A stretch of 64,000 bases of DNA from Accumulibacter sp. (GCF_029255285.1 NZ_JAPUVI010000107.1:24768-88767), one strand, 5' to 3'; positions 43,564-52,653 are shown, counted from the first letter of the stretch. Notes: generated by a model not told the origin, from the sequence alone. Numbers and translations: made by a program.

Positions 43564-43580
43564 TTTGTGCGGCGCACAAA
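43564..43580. promoter_or_regulatory. Perfect dyad upstream of the phasin promoter, candidate operator
   Basis: TTTGTGC-GGC-GCACAAA has two perfect 7-bp arms and ends 6 bp before the -35 hexamer. It is followed by A's rather than T's on the plus strand, so it is not a terminator for lptA. A repressor or activator site is more likely; PHA-responsive PhaR is one candidate by context. Confidence 0.5.
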
Positions 43581-43586
43581 AAAAGC

Positions 43587-43614
43587 TTGACAAGCGAATC
43601 AAGGGGGCTATAAT
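43587..43614 (+). promoter_or_regulatory. Near-perfect sigma70 promoter for the phasin gene
   Basis: TTGACA at 43587-43592 and TATAAT at 43609-43614, both consensus hexamers, are separated by 16 bp. Transcription would start near 43621, leaving a leader of about 108 nt before the ATG at 43729. This is the strongest promoter seen in the window. Confidence 0.85.
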
Positions 43615-43728
43615 TCTGCCCATGGTGCAGTGCAACAAAGATCTGGGCGAGGCAAACCGCAATAGATCAGCGAGTTATCCATTGCACATGTTGTGTTGTA
43701 CCCGTACTTTTTATTGAGGAGATTGACC

Positions 43729-44286
43729 ATGTTCACCATCACCACACCCGAGCAATTTGCTGCCGCCAACAAAGCTTCTGTCGATGCCATGCTGACTCTT
43801 GCCAATACGGCTCTCGCCAGCGCCGAGCGTATCGCCGCGCTGAACCTGAATACTGCCCGTTCGATGCTCGAGGATGGCGTCGCCAATGCCAAGGCCATGC
43901 TCGGTGCCAAGGATGCGCAGGAGTTCTTCTCGGTACAGGCTTCGCTGGCGCAGCCGAGCCTCGAAAAAGCCGTCGCTTACACCCGCAGCGTGTATGAGAT
44001 TTCGGCGCAGTCGAAGGAAGAGATCGGCAAGCTGCTCGAAGCCCAGTTCGCCGACTTCCAGAAGCAAACCCTTGCGCTGCTCGAAAAGGCCACGAAGAAC
44101 GCGCCGGCCGGTTCCGATGTTGCCGTTTCTGCCGTCAAGTCGGCAATCGCTTCCGCCACCACCGCCTTCGAGAGCATGAACAAGGCGGCGAAGCAGGTCG
44201 CCGAAATCGCCGAAGCCAACGTCGCCGCAGCTACCAACGCCACCGTCAAGGCGGTTGGTGCAACGGCGGCCAACGTCAAGAAGTAA
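43729..44286 (+). CDS. phaP: Phasin (PHA granule-associated protein)
   Basis: 185 residues of mostly amphipathic helix: 'TPEQFAAANKASVDAML', 'AALNLNTARSMLEDG', 'DAQEFFSVQASLAQPSLEKA', the usual phasin_2 pattern, and an Ala/Val-rich C-terminus. The start follows GAGGAG by 8 bp. Phasins coat polyhydroxyalkanoate granules and control their size and number. A strong promoter agrees with the abundance of such proteins. A second phasin follows after 225 bp. Confidence 0.92.
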   Translation: MFTITTPEQFAAANKASVDAMLTLANTALASAERIAALNLNTARSMLEDGVANAKAMLGAKDAQEFFSVQASLAQPSLEKAVAYTRSVYEISAQSKEEIGKLLEAQFADFQKQTLALLEKATKNAPAGSDVAVSAVKSAIASATTAFESMNKAAKQVAEIAEANVAAATNATVKAVGATAANVKK

Positions 44287-44511
44287 ATCTCTCGCGCCTT
44301 GACTGACCGACTCGAGCCGTTCTTCGTACGGCAAGGCAGAAGAGAACTCGCGCCCTTCGCCGGACGCTTCTCTCAAGCCGGTTTCGAGTCGGTGTCCAGG
44401 CGCAGTCGGAACCAAGTATTCCCGGCGCCCCCGGTGGCCGCGTGTCGCCACGGCCGCCGCTGGCCGCCCCCAAGCGTTTTACGCCTTACCATTGCCAACA
44501 CGGAGATATCC

Positions 44512-45060
44512 ATGAGCACTATCGACCTCGAACAACTCGCCCAAAGCCAGAAAGCCAACGCCCAAGTCATGATGACTCTGGTACGCACGGCTTTTCATGG
44601 GCTTGAGCAGCTGTCGGCTCTCAACCTTTCCGCCAGCCGTGAGTTGTTCAACACCAGCACCAACGGCGCCCAGCAGTTGCTGGCCGTCAAGGATCCGAAG
44701 GAGTTGAAGGATGTCGCCGCTTCGCTGGCGCGGCCGAATGTCGACAAGCTGCTGGAGTACTCGCGCAGCCTCTACGAATTGGCCGCCAACATGCAACGCG
44801 AAATCACGTCGGTGATGGAAGACCAGTACAGCACGATGCGTCACAATGCTGCCGGCCTCATCGAAAAAACTGGTGTCGGCACACCCATCTCGGGTGACGT
44901 TTTTGGTGCCGCAATGAAGCAGATGATGAACGCGTCGAGCACGGCCTTCGAGAATATCTCGCAAATGGCCAAGCAGATGACTGACATCGTGGACAGCAAC
45001 GTCAAGGCCGCGACGAGCGCCACCGCGCAGGCAGCCGCCGCACTGACCCCGAAGAAGTAG
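44512..45060 (+). CDS. Second phasin-family protein
   Basis: 182 residues, homologous in layout to the preceding phasin ('MTLVRTAFHGLEQLSALNLSASRELF', 'DPKELKDVAASLARPNVDKL', Ala-rich tail ending in KK). It diverges enough to be an old duplication. A GGAGAT ribosome-binding site precedes the ATG. The 225-bp gap shows no strong promoter of its own, so it may be read from the first promoter. A T-tailed hairpin directly follows. Confidence 0.9.
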   Translation: MSTIDLEQLAQSQKANAQVMMTLVRTAFHGLEQLSALNLSASRELFNTSTNGAQQLLAVKDPKELKDVAASLARPNVDKLLEYSRSLYELAANMQREITSVMEDQYSTMRHNAAGLIEKTGVGTPISGDVFGAAMKQMMNASSTAFENISQMAKQMTDIVDSNVKAATSATAQAAAALTPKK

Positions 45061-45086
45061 TTTCCGTCAGGCACGCCTAAGCGCCG

Positions 45087-45115
45087 AAAACCTCCAGCCA
45101 CGGCTGGAGGTTTTT
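45087..45115 (+). terminator. Rho-independent terminator of the phasin genes
   Basis: Inverted repeat AAAACCTCCAGCC / GGCTGGAGGTTTT (13-bp arms) followed by a further T. It lies 27 bp after the second phasin stop. Strong and well placed. Confidence 0.9.
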
Positions 45116-45186
45116 CGTTGACCTTTCCTAAGCCTTCGCGCTAAGGGTCTTGCGCCACCACTGCTCCGGGCACCATCGAGTTGGCC

Positions 45187-45345
45187 TTACGCTGAGGCTA
45201 CCGCCCAGTTGCGCAAGGTCTGCTCACTTGGCCCGACTTCCTCGATTGCGGCGCTGATGCTCTGGTCGCTCTTCAAGCGCTTGACCTCCAGCTTCGGAAC
45301 TCGGTCGTCCAGACCTGTTTCGGGCTCTTGATTTCTCGCTCTCCA
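45187..45345 (-). pseudogene. IS3-family OrfA transposase remnant
   Basis: Read on the minus strand, one frame gives 'KQVWTTEF' and, after a frame change, another gives 'LEVKRLKSDQSISAAIEEVG' continuing to 'SEQTLRNW'. This is the helix-turn-helix of IS3-type OrfA proteins. It then hits a stop, beyond which a 'GQLDG' piece continues the family pattern. At least one frameshift and one nonsense change, no OrfB and no complete ends: an old fragment. Confidence 0.65.
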
Positions 45346-45380
45346 ATAGTGGCCAATCCCAAGCGGCGCGCGCCACTATT
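45345..45380. repeat. 9-bp inverted repeat
   Basis: AATAGTGGC at 45345-45353 and GCCACTATT at 45372-45380 with an 18-bp spacer. It borders the transposase remnant and may be a leftover of an element end or a regulatory hairpin. Confidence 0.4.
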
Positions 45381-45573
45381 ATTGACGTATCGGCGCGCCG
45401 CCCGTGGCGCTCTGCGTCCTGCTCAGTCTTTCGGAGAATCGCGGCGCCCGGAGAAACGGGTGTCGAAACTCTGGTCGGAAAACGGCAAATTGGGTGCTAC
45501 AGTAGGTAATACGTCGACCGCTTGATCGAAAGCGTCGACAGGCGGGGGAATGATCGCTGGCTGAGAGAGGCCC

Positions 45574-48500
45574 ATGAAAATGCGAAAGAGGCTCTATTGG
45601 CTGGTCCGGTGGCTGAGCGTGCTGTTTCTGTGTCTCGGTACAGTGCCTCTCGTGCCGGCAGGCGCCGAATCCGTCGTACCGGTTCAGGCATCCGGCGTCG
45701 GACAGATTCCACAGCTCGAGCTGACTCCGGAAGAGCGCGCCTGGATTGCGGACCATCCCCGTATCGTCCTCGGCATCGACCAGGCGTGGGAGCCACACAT
45801 CCTGAAGGCACCCGATGGTAGCTTTACGGGTATCGACGGCGATGTCGTGGCACGCCTCAACGCGCTGTTGGGCACGCAGATCACCTTCGAGACCGGCCGC
45901 TGGGCGGACATGGTCGACAAGCTGAAAGCCCGGCAGATCGACGGGCTTTCAGCGGCCGCCGTACACGAGGAGCGCCGTGCGTTCGCCGATTTCACCCAGC
46001 CCTACATGACCCTCTGGAAGTACGTCTACGCCAGGAGCGACAATCCGGCAAACATCCGCTCGCTGGAGAGTTTGGCTGGCAAGCGGATCGGTTACCAGAC
46101 CGGCAATCTGTTCGAGAAAAAAGCGCTGGCCTCCGTCCCAGGCGTCTTCGCCCTTCCGGTGGACAGCCCTCAAGCCGCTTTTGCGTCCGTCCTCGACGGA
46201 GAGATGGAGGGCTTCATAGGCTCCATCATCACCGAGTATCAACTCAAGAGAAGTGCGACAAAGCGTCTGCAGCCGCTTTTCCGGATCGGCCAGCCGCTCG
46301 AACTGGTCTTCGCGATCCGCAAGGACTGGCCCGAACTGACGTCCATCCTCGACAAGGGCATCGCCGCGATTTCGGCAGAAGAGCGGCTGCGCATCAAGGA
46401 TCGCTACTATCGGCAGATGGAACGACGTCTAATTCAGGCGACGGTCCAGCTGACGGACGCCGAGCGTGCCTGGATCGAAACGCACCCGCATATCGCGATG
46501 GGCATTGACGCGGGTTGGCCCCCGTACGTCATCAACAACCCCGACGGCCACGTGACCGGCATTGAGGCCGATCTTCTCGCCCGCATCAACGCCCTCACCG
46601 GCCTGAACCTGCGCATCGAGCAAGGCGTCTGGAAAGACATCGTGGAGCGGGCCAAGCGCAGGGAAATCGACGGCTTGCTGTGCTTGACCTACCAGAAAGA
46701 AGGGGAGCCGTATTTCCTGTTCAGTGATCCGACCTACAGCACCTACAGAAACGTCTTCGCGCGCAAGAGCGATCTGACCGTCTACCGGGACATGGCTTCT
46801 CTGGCCGGCAAGCGGGTTGGCCATCAGGCCGGCAACGCGCCGGAAGAAAAGCTGCTGAAAAGCTACCCGAACGTGGTCATCGTGCCGAAAGCGAAAAACG
46901 CCGACCTACTGGACGCCCTGCTCCGGGGAGAGGTCGACGCCGTGCTCAGTGGTGCCGATTTCAACTATCTGCTGCTCGAGCGCACCGTCACCGAAATCGG
47001 GGTGGCTTTTTTTCCACCGGAAAGTGAATTGGTGCGGCGCTACGCCGTCCGCAAGGATTGGCCGGAACTGCAGGCGATCATCAACAAGGCGCTGGCGGCG
47101 ATTCCCACCGAGGATCGCCTGGCGATCACCGAGCGCTATATCGGACATATCCGGAGGGGAAAACACCTCGGGCCGGAACTCGCGCTCACCGACGCCGAGC
47201 GGCGTTGGCTTGCCGACAAGCACACGGTGCGGGTGCGGGTCAGCGACTGGCCGCCCTATATGTTCTCCGGACCGGCGCCGTCGGGCATGTCGGTCGATTA
47301 CCTCGACGCCATCGCCAAGCGCTTTGGCTTCGCGGTCGAATACGTGCCCGATCGCATCGGTTGGTCGGAATCGATGCGGGATGTCAAGGGAGAGCGCCGC
47401 CATTTCGATCTACTGCTGACCATGCACCGCTCGCCGGAACGGGAAAAGGATTTCGCCCTGACGGCGGACTATCTGCGCATGCCCTGGGCGATCTACGCGC
47501 GCAAGGACGGCGCCTTCATCAGCGGTCTCGACAGCCTGAAGGGCAAGACCGTCGCCGCGGAAAAAGGCTATTTCATGACCGACAAGCTCAAGGCGGAGCA
47601 CCCGGATATCCATATCGCAGAAGTGAGCCGGTCTGAGGACGCGCTGAGAGCCGTGTCCACCGGACAGGCCGACGCCTACGTGGGCAACCTGGTCAACGCC
47701 GGTTTTTTGATCCGGGAACTGGGCTTGGCCAATCTGGTCGTGGCGGCTCCCACGCCTTACGGCGACCACACCCAGGCGATGGCGATCCGCAAGGACTGGC
47801 CGGAGCTGGCCAGTTTGATCGACAAGGGCTTGGCCGCCATGTCGCCGTCCGAACGCGACGCGATCAGCGCCAAGTGGAACCCGCAGAAAGCCATGTGGCG
47901 CATGGACTACACCCTGATGTGGCAGGTCGTGGCGGTGGCGGCGCTGGTCCTGTTGGCGTTCCTCTACTGGAACCGCACGCTGGCGCGAGAAATCGCCCGG
48001 CGCCAGCGCATCGAAGCGGAACTGCGGTCATCCGAAACGGAGCTGAAGGCGTCCGAGGCCGAGCTGCGCCGCTCCAGGGACGCCGCCGAATCCGCCAACT
48101 GCGCCAAGAGCATGTTTCTGGCCAACATGTCACACGAACTGCGCACGCCGCTCAACGCCGTCCTCGGCTTTTCCGAGATGCTGGCCCGCGACCGGAACGC
48201 CACCGAAGACCAAAAGCAGAAGCTCGGCATCATCAACCGCAGCGGTGGGCATTTGCTGGCGATGATCAACGACATCCTGGACCTGTCCAAGATCGAGGCG
48301 GGCAAGACCGAGTTGCTCGACGAGCCCTTCGATCTGCCACGATTGCTCGAGGACAGCGCGACGATGATCCGCGCCCGTGCCGAAAGCCGAGGCATCGCAC
48401 TGACAGTGGACATCGCTTCGAACATAGAGCGTTTCGTCACCGCCGATGCCGGCAAGCTGCGCCAGATCCTGATCAACCTTCTGGGCAACGCGGTGAAATT

Positions 48501-49479
48501 CACACGCCAGGGCCACGTCGCCTTGCGCGCGCTGACCCGCTTGGAAGAGGGGCGGACGTGGTTGGAAGTGGAGATCGAGGATACTGGCTCCGGCATCCCG
48601 CAAGAATCGCTGGAGAGCATCTTCCAGCCCTTCGTCCAGGTGCACTCCGCCATGGAAAATCAGGGTACCGGTTTGGGCTTGGCGATTACCCGTTCCTTCG
48701 TCGAGATGATGGGCGGCCTCATCGTGGCGGCGAGTACGCCCGGCCGCGGCAGTGTGTTTCGCGTCAGGCTGCCGCTCGAGCTTTCGTCGGCGGAGGCGGT
48801 CGCCGCGCCCAAGTCACCGGCCCTTGACGTGATCGGTCTGGCCAAGGATCAGCCAACGCCGCGCATTCTTGTCGTCGACGACGTGCCCGAAAATCGGCTG
48901 CTGGCGACCAGCCTTCTGGCCCAGGCCGGCTGCGCCGTGCGCGAAGCCGAGAACGGCGAACAGGGGGTCACCCTGTTCCAGCGCTGGCGACCCGACCTCA
49001 TCTTGATGGACATGCGCATGCCGGTCATGGACGGCTTCGAGGCGACCCGACGCGTCCGGGCTCTGCCTGGCGGTGATGCCGTGAAAATCGTGGCCCTGAC
49101 TGCCGGGGCTTTCAAGGAGGAGCGTGCCGCCGTCCTGGCGTCCGGCTGTGACGACATTCTGCTCAAGCCATTTCGTGCCGAGGAGATTTTCTCGACCCTG
49201 GCGCGACACCTGATGCTGCGTTACCGCTATGCAACTGCCACCGACAACGCCTCGGCGCAAGCTGGCGCGGCGCTCGGCAGCGCGATCATGGGGCCGCTGC
49301 CCGAGGAACTGTGTCACGAACTCCGCGTAGCGGCGACGGCACTCGACATCGCTGAAACCGCCGCAGTGATTGCGAAGATACGTACCGTCGATGTTCAGGA
49401 GGCGGCCCGGCTCCAAGCGCTGGCGAACGACTACCGTTTCGGCGAGATTCTGGATCTGCTGGACTCGTCTCACCAGTGA
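45574..49479 (+). CDS. Hybrid sensor histidine kinase with three tandem SBP_bac_3 domains
   Basis: 1301 residues. Signal peptide about 1-32. Three periplasmic binding modules each begin with the same leader, LTxxExxW (residues 50, 293 and 539), a period of about 245. One transmembrane helix spans about 784-802, followed by a short coiled coil. HisKA has H854 in 'MSHELRTPLNAVLGFSEM'; the ATPase domain shows 'LINLLGNAVKFT' and 'GTGLGLAI'. The receiver domain has D1146 in 'LILMDMRMPVMDG', and a C-terminal helical extension follows. It resembles BvgS-type sensors, in which tandem Venus-flytrap domains control kinase activity. No response-regulator gene is adjacent, so the output may be through another locus. 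Confidence 0.93.
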   Translation: MKMRKRLYWLVRWLSVLFLCLGTVPLVPAGAESVVPVQASGVGQIPQLELTPEERAWIADHPRIVLGIDQAWEPHILKAPDGSFTGIDGDVVARLNALLGTQITFETGRWADMVDKLKARQIDGLSAAAVHEERRAFADFTQPYMTLWKYVYARSDNPANIRSLESLAGKRIGYQTGNLFEKKALASVPGVFALPVDSPQAAFASVLDGEMEGFIGSIITEYQLKRSATKRLQPLFRIGQPLELVFAIRKDWPELTSILDKGIAAISAEERLRIKDRYYRQMERRLIQATVQLTDAERAWIETHPHIAMGIDAGWPPYVINNPDGHVTGIEADLLARINALTGLNLRIEQGVWKDIVERAKRREIDGLLCLTYQKEGEPYFLFSDPTYSTYRNVFARKSDLTVYRDMASLAGKRVGHQAGNAPEEKLLKSYPNVVIVPKAKNADLLDALLRGEVDAVLSGADFNYLLLERTVTEIGVAFFPPESELVRRYAVRKDWPELQAIINKALAAIPTEDRLAITERYIGHIRRGKHLGPELALTDAERRWLADKHTVRVRVSDWPPYMFSGPAPSGMSVDYLDAIAKRFGFAVEYVPDRIGWSESMRDVKGERRHFDLLLTMHRSPEREKDFALTADYLRMPWAIYARKDGAFISGLDSLKGKTVAAEKGYFMTDKLKAEHPDIHIAEVSRSEDALRAVSTGQADAYVGNLVNAGFLIRELGLANLVVAAPTPYGDHTQAMAIRKDWPELASLIDKGLAAMSPSERDAISAKWNPQKAMWRMDYTLMWQVVAVAALVLLAFLYWNRTLAREIARRQRIEAELRSSETELKASEAELRRSRDAAESANCAKSMFLANMSHELRTPLNAVLGFSEMLARDRNATEDQKQKLGIINRSGGHLLAMINDILDLSKIEAGKTELLDEPFDLPRLLEDSATMIRARAESRGIALTVDIASNIERFVTADAGKLRQILINLLGNAVKFTRQGHVALRALTRLEEGRTWLEVEIEDTGSGIPQESLESIFQPFVQVHSAMENQGTGLGLAITRSFVEMMGGLIVAASTPGRGSVFRVRLPLELSSAEAVAAPKSPALDVIGLAKDQPTPRILVVDDVPENRLLATSLLAQAGCAVREAENGEQGVTLFQRWRPDLILMDMRMPVMDGFEATRRVRALPGGDAVKIVALTAGAFKEERAAVLASGCDDILLKPFRAEEIFSTLARHLMLRYRYATATDNASAQAGAALGSAIMGPLPEELCHELRVAATALDIAETAAVIAKIRTVDVQEAARLQALANDYRFGEILDLLDSSHQ

Positions 49480-49584
49480 TCCCGGCGAGTTCTTGCTCAC
49501 CGCGTTGCGGCGCCAACGGTATCTGTCGCCCGTGCCACCTATGCTACAGTCGCCACCTTCCACCACCCGAGGCCCAGGGTTCTC

Positions 49585-50358
49585 ATGGCTTTTGTCGACA
49601 TCGACGGGCGGCCGCTCGAATATCGACTCCTTGCCGAACAACGGAGCGATCGTCCGACCCTCGTCTTTCTCCACGAGGGTCTGGGCAGCGTCGCACTTTG
49701 GGGCGATTTCCCGGCCCGCGTGGCGCAGGCAACCACCTGCCGCGCGCTGGTCTGGTCACGCCTCGGCCACGGGCACTCGGCACCGCTGCCGGCGCCGCGC
49801 ACGCCCCGGTACATGCACCAGGAAGCGCTGCAGCACCTGCCGCCACTGCTCGCCGCGCTGGGCATCGAACGCCCGCTCCTGATAGGACACAGCGACGGCG
49901 GCTCGATCGCCTTGATCCACGCCGCCGCACGGCCGGACCGGGTGGCGGGTGCGGTAGTTCTGGCGCCGCACGAGTTCGTCGAGGAAAAGGCGCTCGCCGG
50001 CATCCGGCGGGCCGGCGAGTTCTATGCCAACGGCGACTGGCCGCGGCGGCTCGGTCGCTACCACCGTGACCCGGACGCGGTCTTCCGCGCCTGGCACGAT
50101 ACCTGGCTGTCGCCCGCCTTCCGTTCCTGGGACATTCGCGACTGCCTGCCAGCCATCCGCTGCCCGCTGCTGGCCATCCAAGGGGAAGACGACGAGTACG
50201 CCACGATGCGCCAGATCGACTGCATCGCCGAAGCGGCGCCTGATGTCGAACTGCTCAAGCTGGCGCATTGCCGCCATACGCCGCAGCGCGACCAAGCGCA
50301 GGCTGTGATCGAGGCGATCGTCCGTTTTCTCGATCGGCTGGAGGCCGCCGCTGCCTGA
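49585..50358 (+). CDS. Alpha/beta hydrolase
   Basis: 257 residues. 'LVFLHEGLGSVALWGDFP' is the oxyanion region, 'LLIGHSDGGSIAL' holds the nucleophile S103, 'IQGEDDEYAT' the acid, and a late 'CRHTPQRDQ' the histidine. The HEGLGS motif is typical of a betaproteobacterial group often annotated as carboxylesterase or BioH-like. Substrate unknown. It is followed after 9 bp by a small membrane protein. Confidence 0.87.
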   Translation: MAFVDIDGRPLEYRLLAEQRSDRPTLVFLHEGLGSVALWGDFPARVAQATTCRALVWSRLGHGHSAPLPAPRTPRYMHQEALQHLPPLLAALGIERPLLIGHSDGGSIALIHAAARPDRVAGAVVLAPHEFVEEKALAGIRRAGEFYANGDWPRRLGRYHRDPDAVFRAWHDTWLSPAFRSWDIRDCLPAIRCPLLAIQGEDDEYATMRQIDCIAEAAPDVELLKLAHCRHTPQRDQAQAVIEAIVRFLDRLEAAAA

Positions 50359-50367
50359 CACAACCCC

Positions 50368-50673
50368 ATGAGCCACCCCGACCTGCTTCTCGTTTCCATC
50401 ACCCGTGCGCTGCTCGAGGTCGCCCTGTTCTCGCTGCTCGGACGGGGGGCGGTGGCGCTGCTGGCCGGCACGCGGCGTGAAAGCAATCCGATCTACCTGC
50501 TGTTCGTAGTCGTCACCCGGCCCGCCGTGCGTTTCGTGCGCTGGTTGACGCCCCCGGCAATCGCCGGCCGACACCTGCCCTGGTTGACGTTCTGCCTGGT
50601 CTTAGGGTTGTGGATACTGCTTGCCTACGTCAAGCGAACGCTGTGCGCCTGGCACGGACTGGCGGGCTGTTGA
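50368..50673 (+). CDS. Small membrane protein
   Basis: 101 residues with two hydrophobic segments, near 14-34 and 67-87, separated by an Arg-containing stretch. No recognised family; the layout loosely recalls YggT-type proteins. It starts 9 bp after the hydrolase, so the two are probably co-transcribed. Confidence 0.65.
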   Translation: MSHPDLLLVSITRALLEVALFSLLGRGAVALLAGTRRESNPIYLLFVVVTRPAVRFVRWLTPPAIAGRHLPWLTFCLVLGLWILLAYVKRTLCAWHGLAGC

Positions 50674-50854
50674 GCCGGACCGGGACCTGGCGGCCAGCGG
50701 TCGGCAGACGGTCAAACTCCGGGCGGGCGGGCGGCCGCCACAGCCTGGGCCTCAACGATGCGAAGGACGCCCGAAAACGGGCGCCGAAGCTCCGCGCCAA
50801 ACCCGGCATCAAGGCTAGAATGGCGTCTTTTCGCCGCCATATCCCCGCCGACCG

Positions 50855-51436
50855 ATGTTTCCGCGCGCGTTTTCCCTCGCCCTGCTCCGCCATCCGACAA
50901 CGCCGGCACCGGTGGTGCGCATGATCGAAGTACACGCCGCCCTGACCGCCGCCGGCGATCTCGAACTGGCCTACTGCCTGCGCGGTGACATGGCGCGCTT
51001 GCGGATCCCCGAACCAGGAAATCCGATCTGCGCTGAAGCTCTTTGGGAGCATACCTGCTTCGAGGCCTTCGTCGGCTGCCCCGGTGAAACGGCCTACCGC
51101 GAGTACAACTTCTCGCCGTCGGGCCAGTGGGCGGCCTACGCCTTCACCGACTACCGTCAGCGCGACGAAACGCTGACGATTTTCACGCCGCCCCATATCG
51201 AGGCCCGCCTGACCGCCGGCCGGCTCGAAATCGAAGCACTCGTCGCTTCCGACGCCCTGCCGCCGCTGGCCGCAAAGGTTGGCCTGCAGATCGGCCTCGC
51301 CACCGTGGTCGAGGCCGCCGACACGATCGACGGCAGCCACAGCTACTGGGCACTACGCCACCCGGCGGCGTTGCCCGATTTTCACCAGCGCGACGGCTTC
51401 GTCTGCCGATTGGCACCGCCGCCCGCCCTTGCCTGA
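50855..51436 (+). CDS. DOMON-like domain protein
   Basis: 193 residues. The family pattern is present: 'LLRHPTTPAP' at the N-terminus, 'LELAYCLRGDMARLRIP', 'LWEHTCFEAFVG', 'YREYNFSPSGQWAAYAF' and 'SYWALRHP'. These cytosolic DOMON-like (CBM9-related) proteins often sit next to DUF1343/NamZ genes, as here 11 bp upstream of one. Function uncertain; sugar binding is plausible. Confidence 0.8.
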   Translation: MFPRAFSLALLRHPTTPAPVVRMIEVHAALTAAGDLELAYCLRGDMARLRIPEPGNPICAEALWEHTCFEAFVGCPGETAYREYNFSPSGQWAAYAFTDYRQRDETLTIFTPPHIEARLTAGRLEIEALVASDALPPLAAKVGLQIGLATVVEAADTIDGSHSYWALRHPAALPDFHQRDGFVCRLAPPPALA

Positions 51437-51447
51437 AGGAATTTTCG

Positions 51448-52653
51448 ATGTTCGCCTGCGGACTCGACCGCCTGCTCGCCGAACCGGCTCTGCGCAAGAT
51501 GCTGCGTGGCCGCCGTGTGGCACTGCTCGCCCACCCGGCTTCGGTCGACGCCGACCTGACGCACGCCCTCGACGCACTGGCGGCGCTTCCCGATCTGCAG
51601 CTCAGCGCGGCCTTCGGCCCGCAGCACGGCTTGCGCGGTGACAAACAGGACAACATGATCGAATCGCCGGACTTCGTCGACCCGGCGCTCGGCATCCCGG
51701 TGTTCAGCCTCTACGGCACGGTTCGCCGGCCGACGCCGGCCATGATGGCGGCTTTCGACGTGCTGCTGATCGATCTGCAGGATCTCGGCTGCCGCATCTA
51801 CACCTTCATCACGACGCTGCGCTACCTGCTCGAGGCCGCTGCCGAACACGGCAAGGCGGTCTGCCTGCTCGACCGGCCCAATCCCGCCGGCCGGCCGATC
51901 GAAGGGCTGCGGCTGCATCCCGGCTGGGAGAGCTTCGTCGGCGCTGGCCCGCTGCCGATGCGCCATGGCCTGACGATGGGCGAACTGGCACGCTGGTTCG
52001 TGGCTACTCTCGACCTCGACGTCGACTGTACGGTGATACGGATGCATGGCTGGTCGCCGGACGCGGCGCCCGGCTACGGCTGGCCGCTCGGCGAGCGAAG
52101 CTGGATCAACCCGAGCCCGAACGCGGCCAGCCTGTCGATGGCACGCTGCTACGCCGGGACGGTGATGCTCGAGGGCACTACGCTTTCCGAAGGTCGCGGC
52201 ACGACTCGTCCATTGGAGCTTTTCGGCGCCCCCGACATCGACGCCGACCGACTGATCGGCGTCATGCACACGCTGGCACCGCATTGGCTGAGCGGTTGCC
52301 GGCTCCGCCCGTGCTGGTTCGAGCCGACCTTCCACAAACACGCCGGCAGGCTGTGCAACGGTGTCCAGATTCACGTCGACGACGCGCACTACCAGCCCGC
52401 GAGCTTCCGTCCCTGGCGCCTGCAGAGCCTGGCTTTCAAGGCGCTGCGGCAACTGCAACCGGATTACCCGCTGTGGCGAGACTTTGCCTACGAATACGAA
52501 TACGAGCGGCGAGCGATCGACCTGATCAACGGCTCGCCTGTGCTGCGCGAATGGGTCGACGACCCGGCGGCGACGCCGGCCGACCTCGATTGGCTGAGCC
52601 GGGCCGACGAAGCGGCGTGGGAGGCCGAACGTCGGGAGTTTCTGCTCTACTGA
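51448..52653 (+). CDS. DUF1343 protein, NamZ-type exo-beta-N-acetylmuramidase
   Basis: 401 residues from the ATG at 51448, preceded by AAGGA. Family blocks: 'LAHPASVDADLTHALD', 'FGPQHGLRGDKQDNM', 'IPVFSLYGTVRRPT', 'DLQDLGCRIYTFI', 'LLDRPNPAGR' and 'EGTTLSEGRGTTRP'. The founding member NamZ (B. subtilis YbbC, GH171) trims MurNAc from peptidoglycan fragments. No signal peptide is visible, which points to cytosolic recycling. The long frame starting at 51127 reads through the DOMON-like gene out of frame. Confidence 0.88.
   Translation: MFACGLDRLLAEPALRKMLRGRRVALLAHPASVDADLTHALDALAALPDLQLSAAFGPQHGLRGDKQDNMIESPDFVDPALGIPVFSLYGTVRRPTPAMMAAFDVLLIDLQDLGCRIYTFITTLRYLLEAAAEHGKAVCLLDRPNPAGRPIEGLRLHPGWESFVGAGPLPMRHGLTMGELARWFVATLDLDVDCTVIRMHGWSPDAAPGYGWPLGERSWINPSPNAASLSMARCYAGTVMLEGTTLSEGRGTTRPLELFGAPDIDADRLIGVMHTLAPHWLSGCRLRPCWFEPTFHKHAGRLCNGVQIHVDDAHYQPASFRPWRLQSLAFKALRQLQPDYPLWRDFAYEYEYERRAIDLINGSPVLREWVDDPAATPADLDWLSRADEAAWEAERREFLLY

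Larger units (their letters stand above)
43352..43728. other. 377-bp lptA-phasin intergenic region
   Basis: It holds the phasin promoter, a 17-bp dyad directly upstream of it and a long leader of about 108 nt ending in GAGGAG. No gene with coding character is seen in the first 200 bp. Confidence 0.6.
45116..45573. other. 458-bp region between phasins and sensor kinase
   Basis: No intact gene. It contains the remnant of an IS3-type transposase and an inverted repeat at 45345-45380. The kinase's own promoter should lie in the last part, but no clear hexamers are seen. Confidence 0.55.

Noticed and set aside
47874-48827. Open frame of 317 codons inside the sensor kinase
   Set aside because: Lies wholly within the HisKA/ATPase region in another frame, with no start context or domain.
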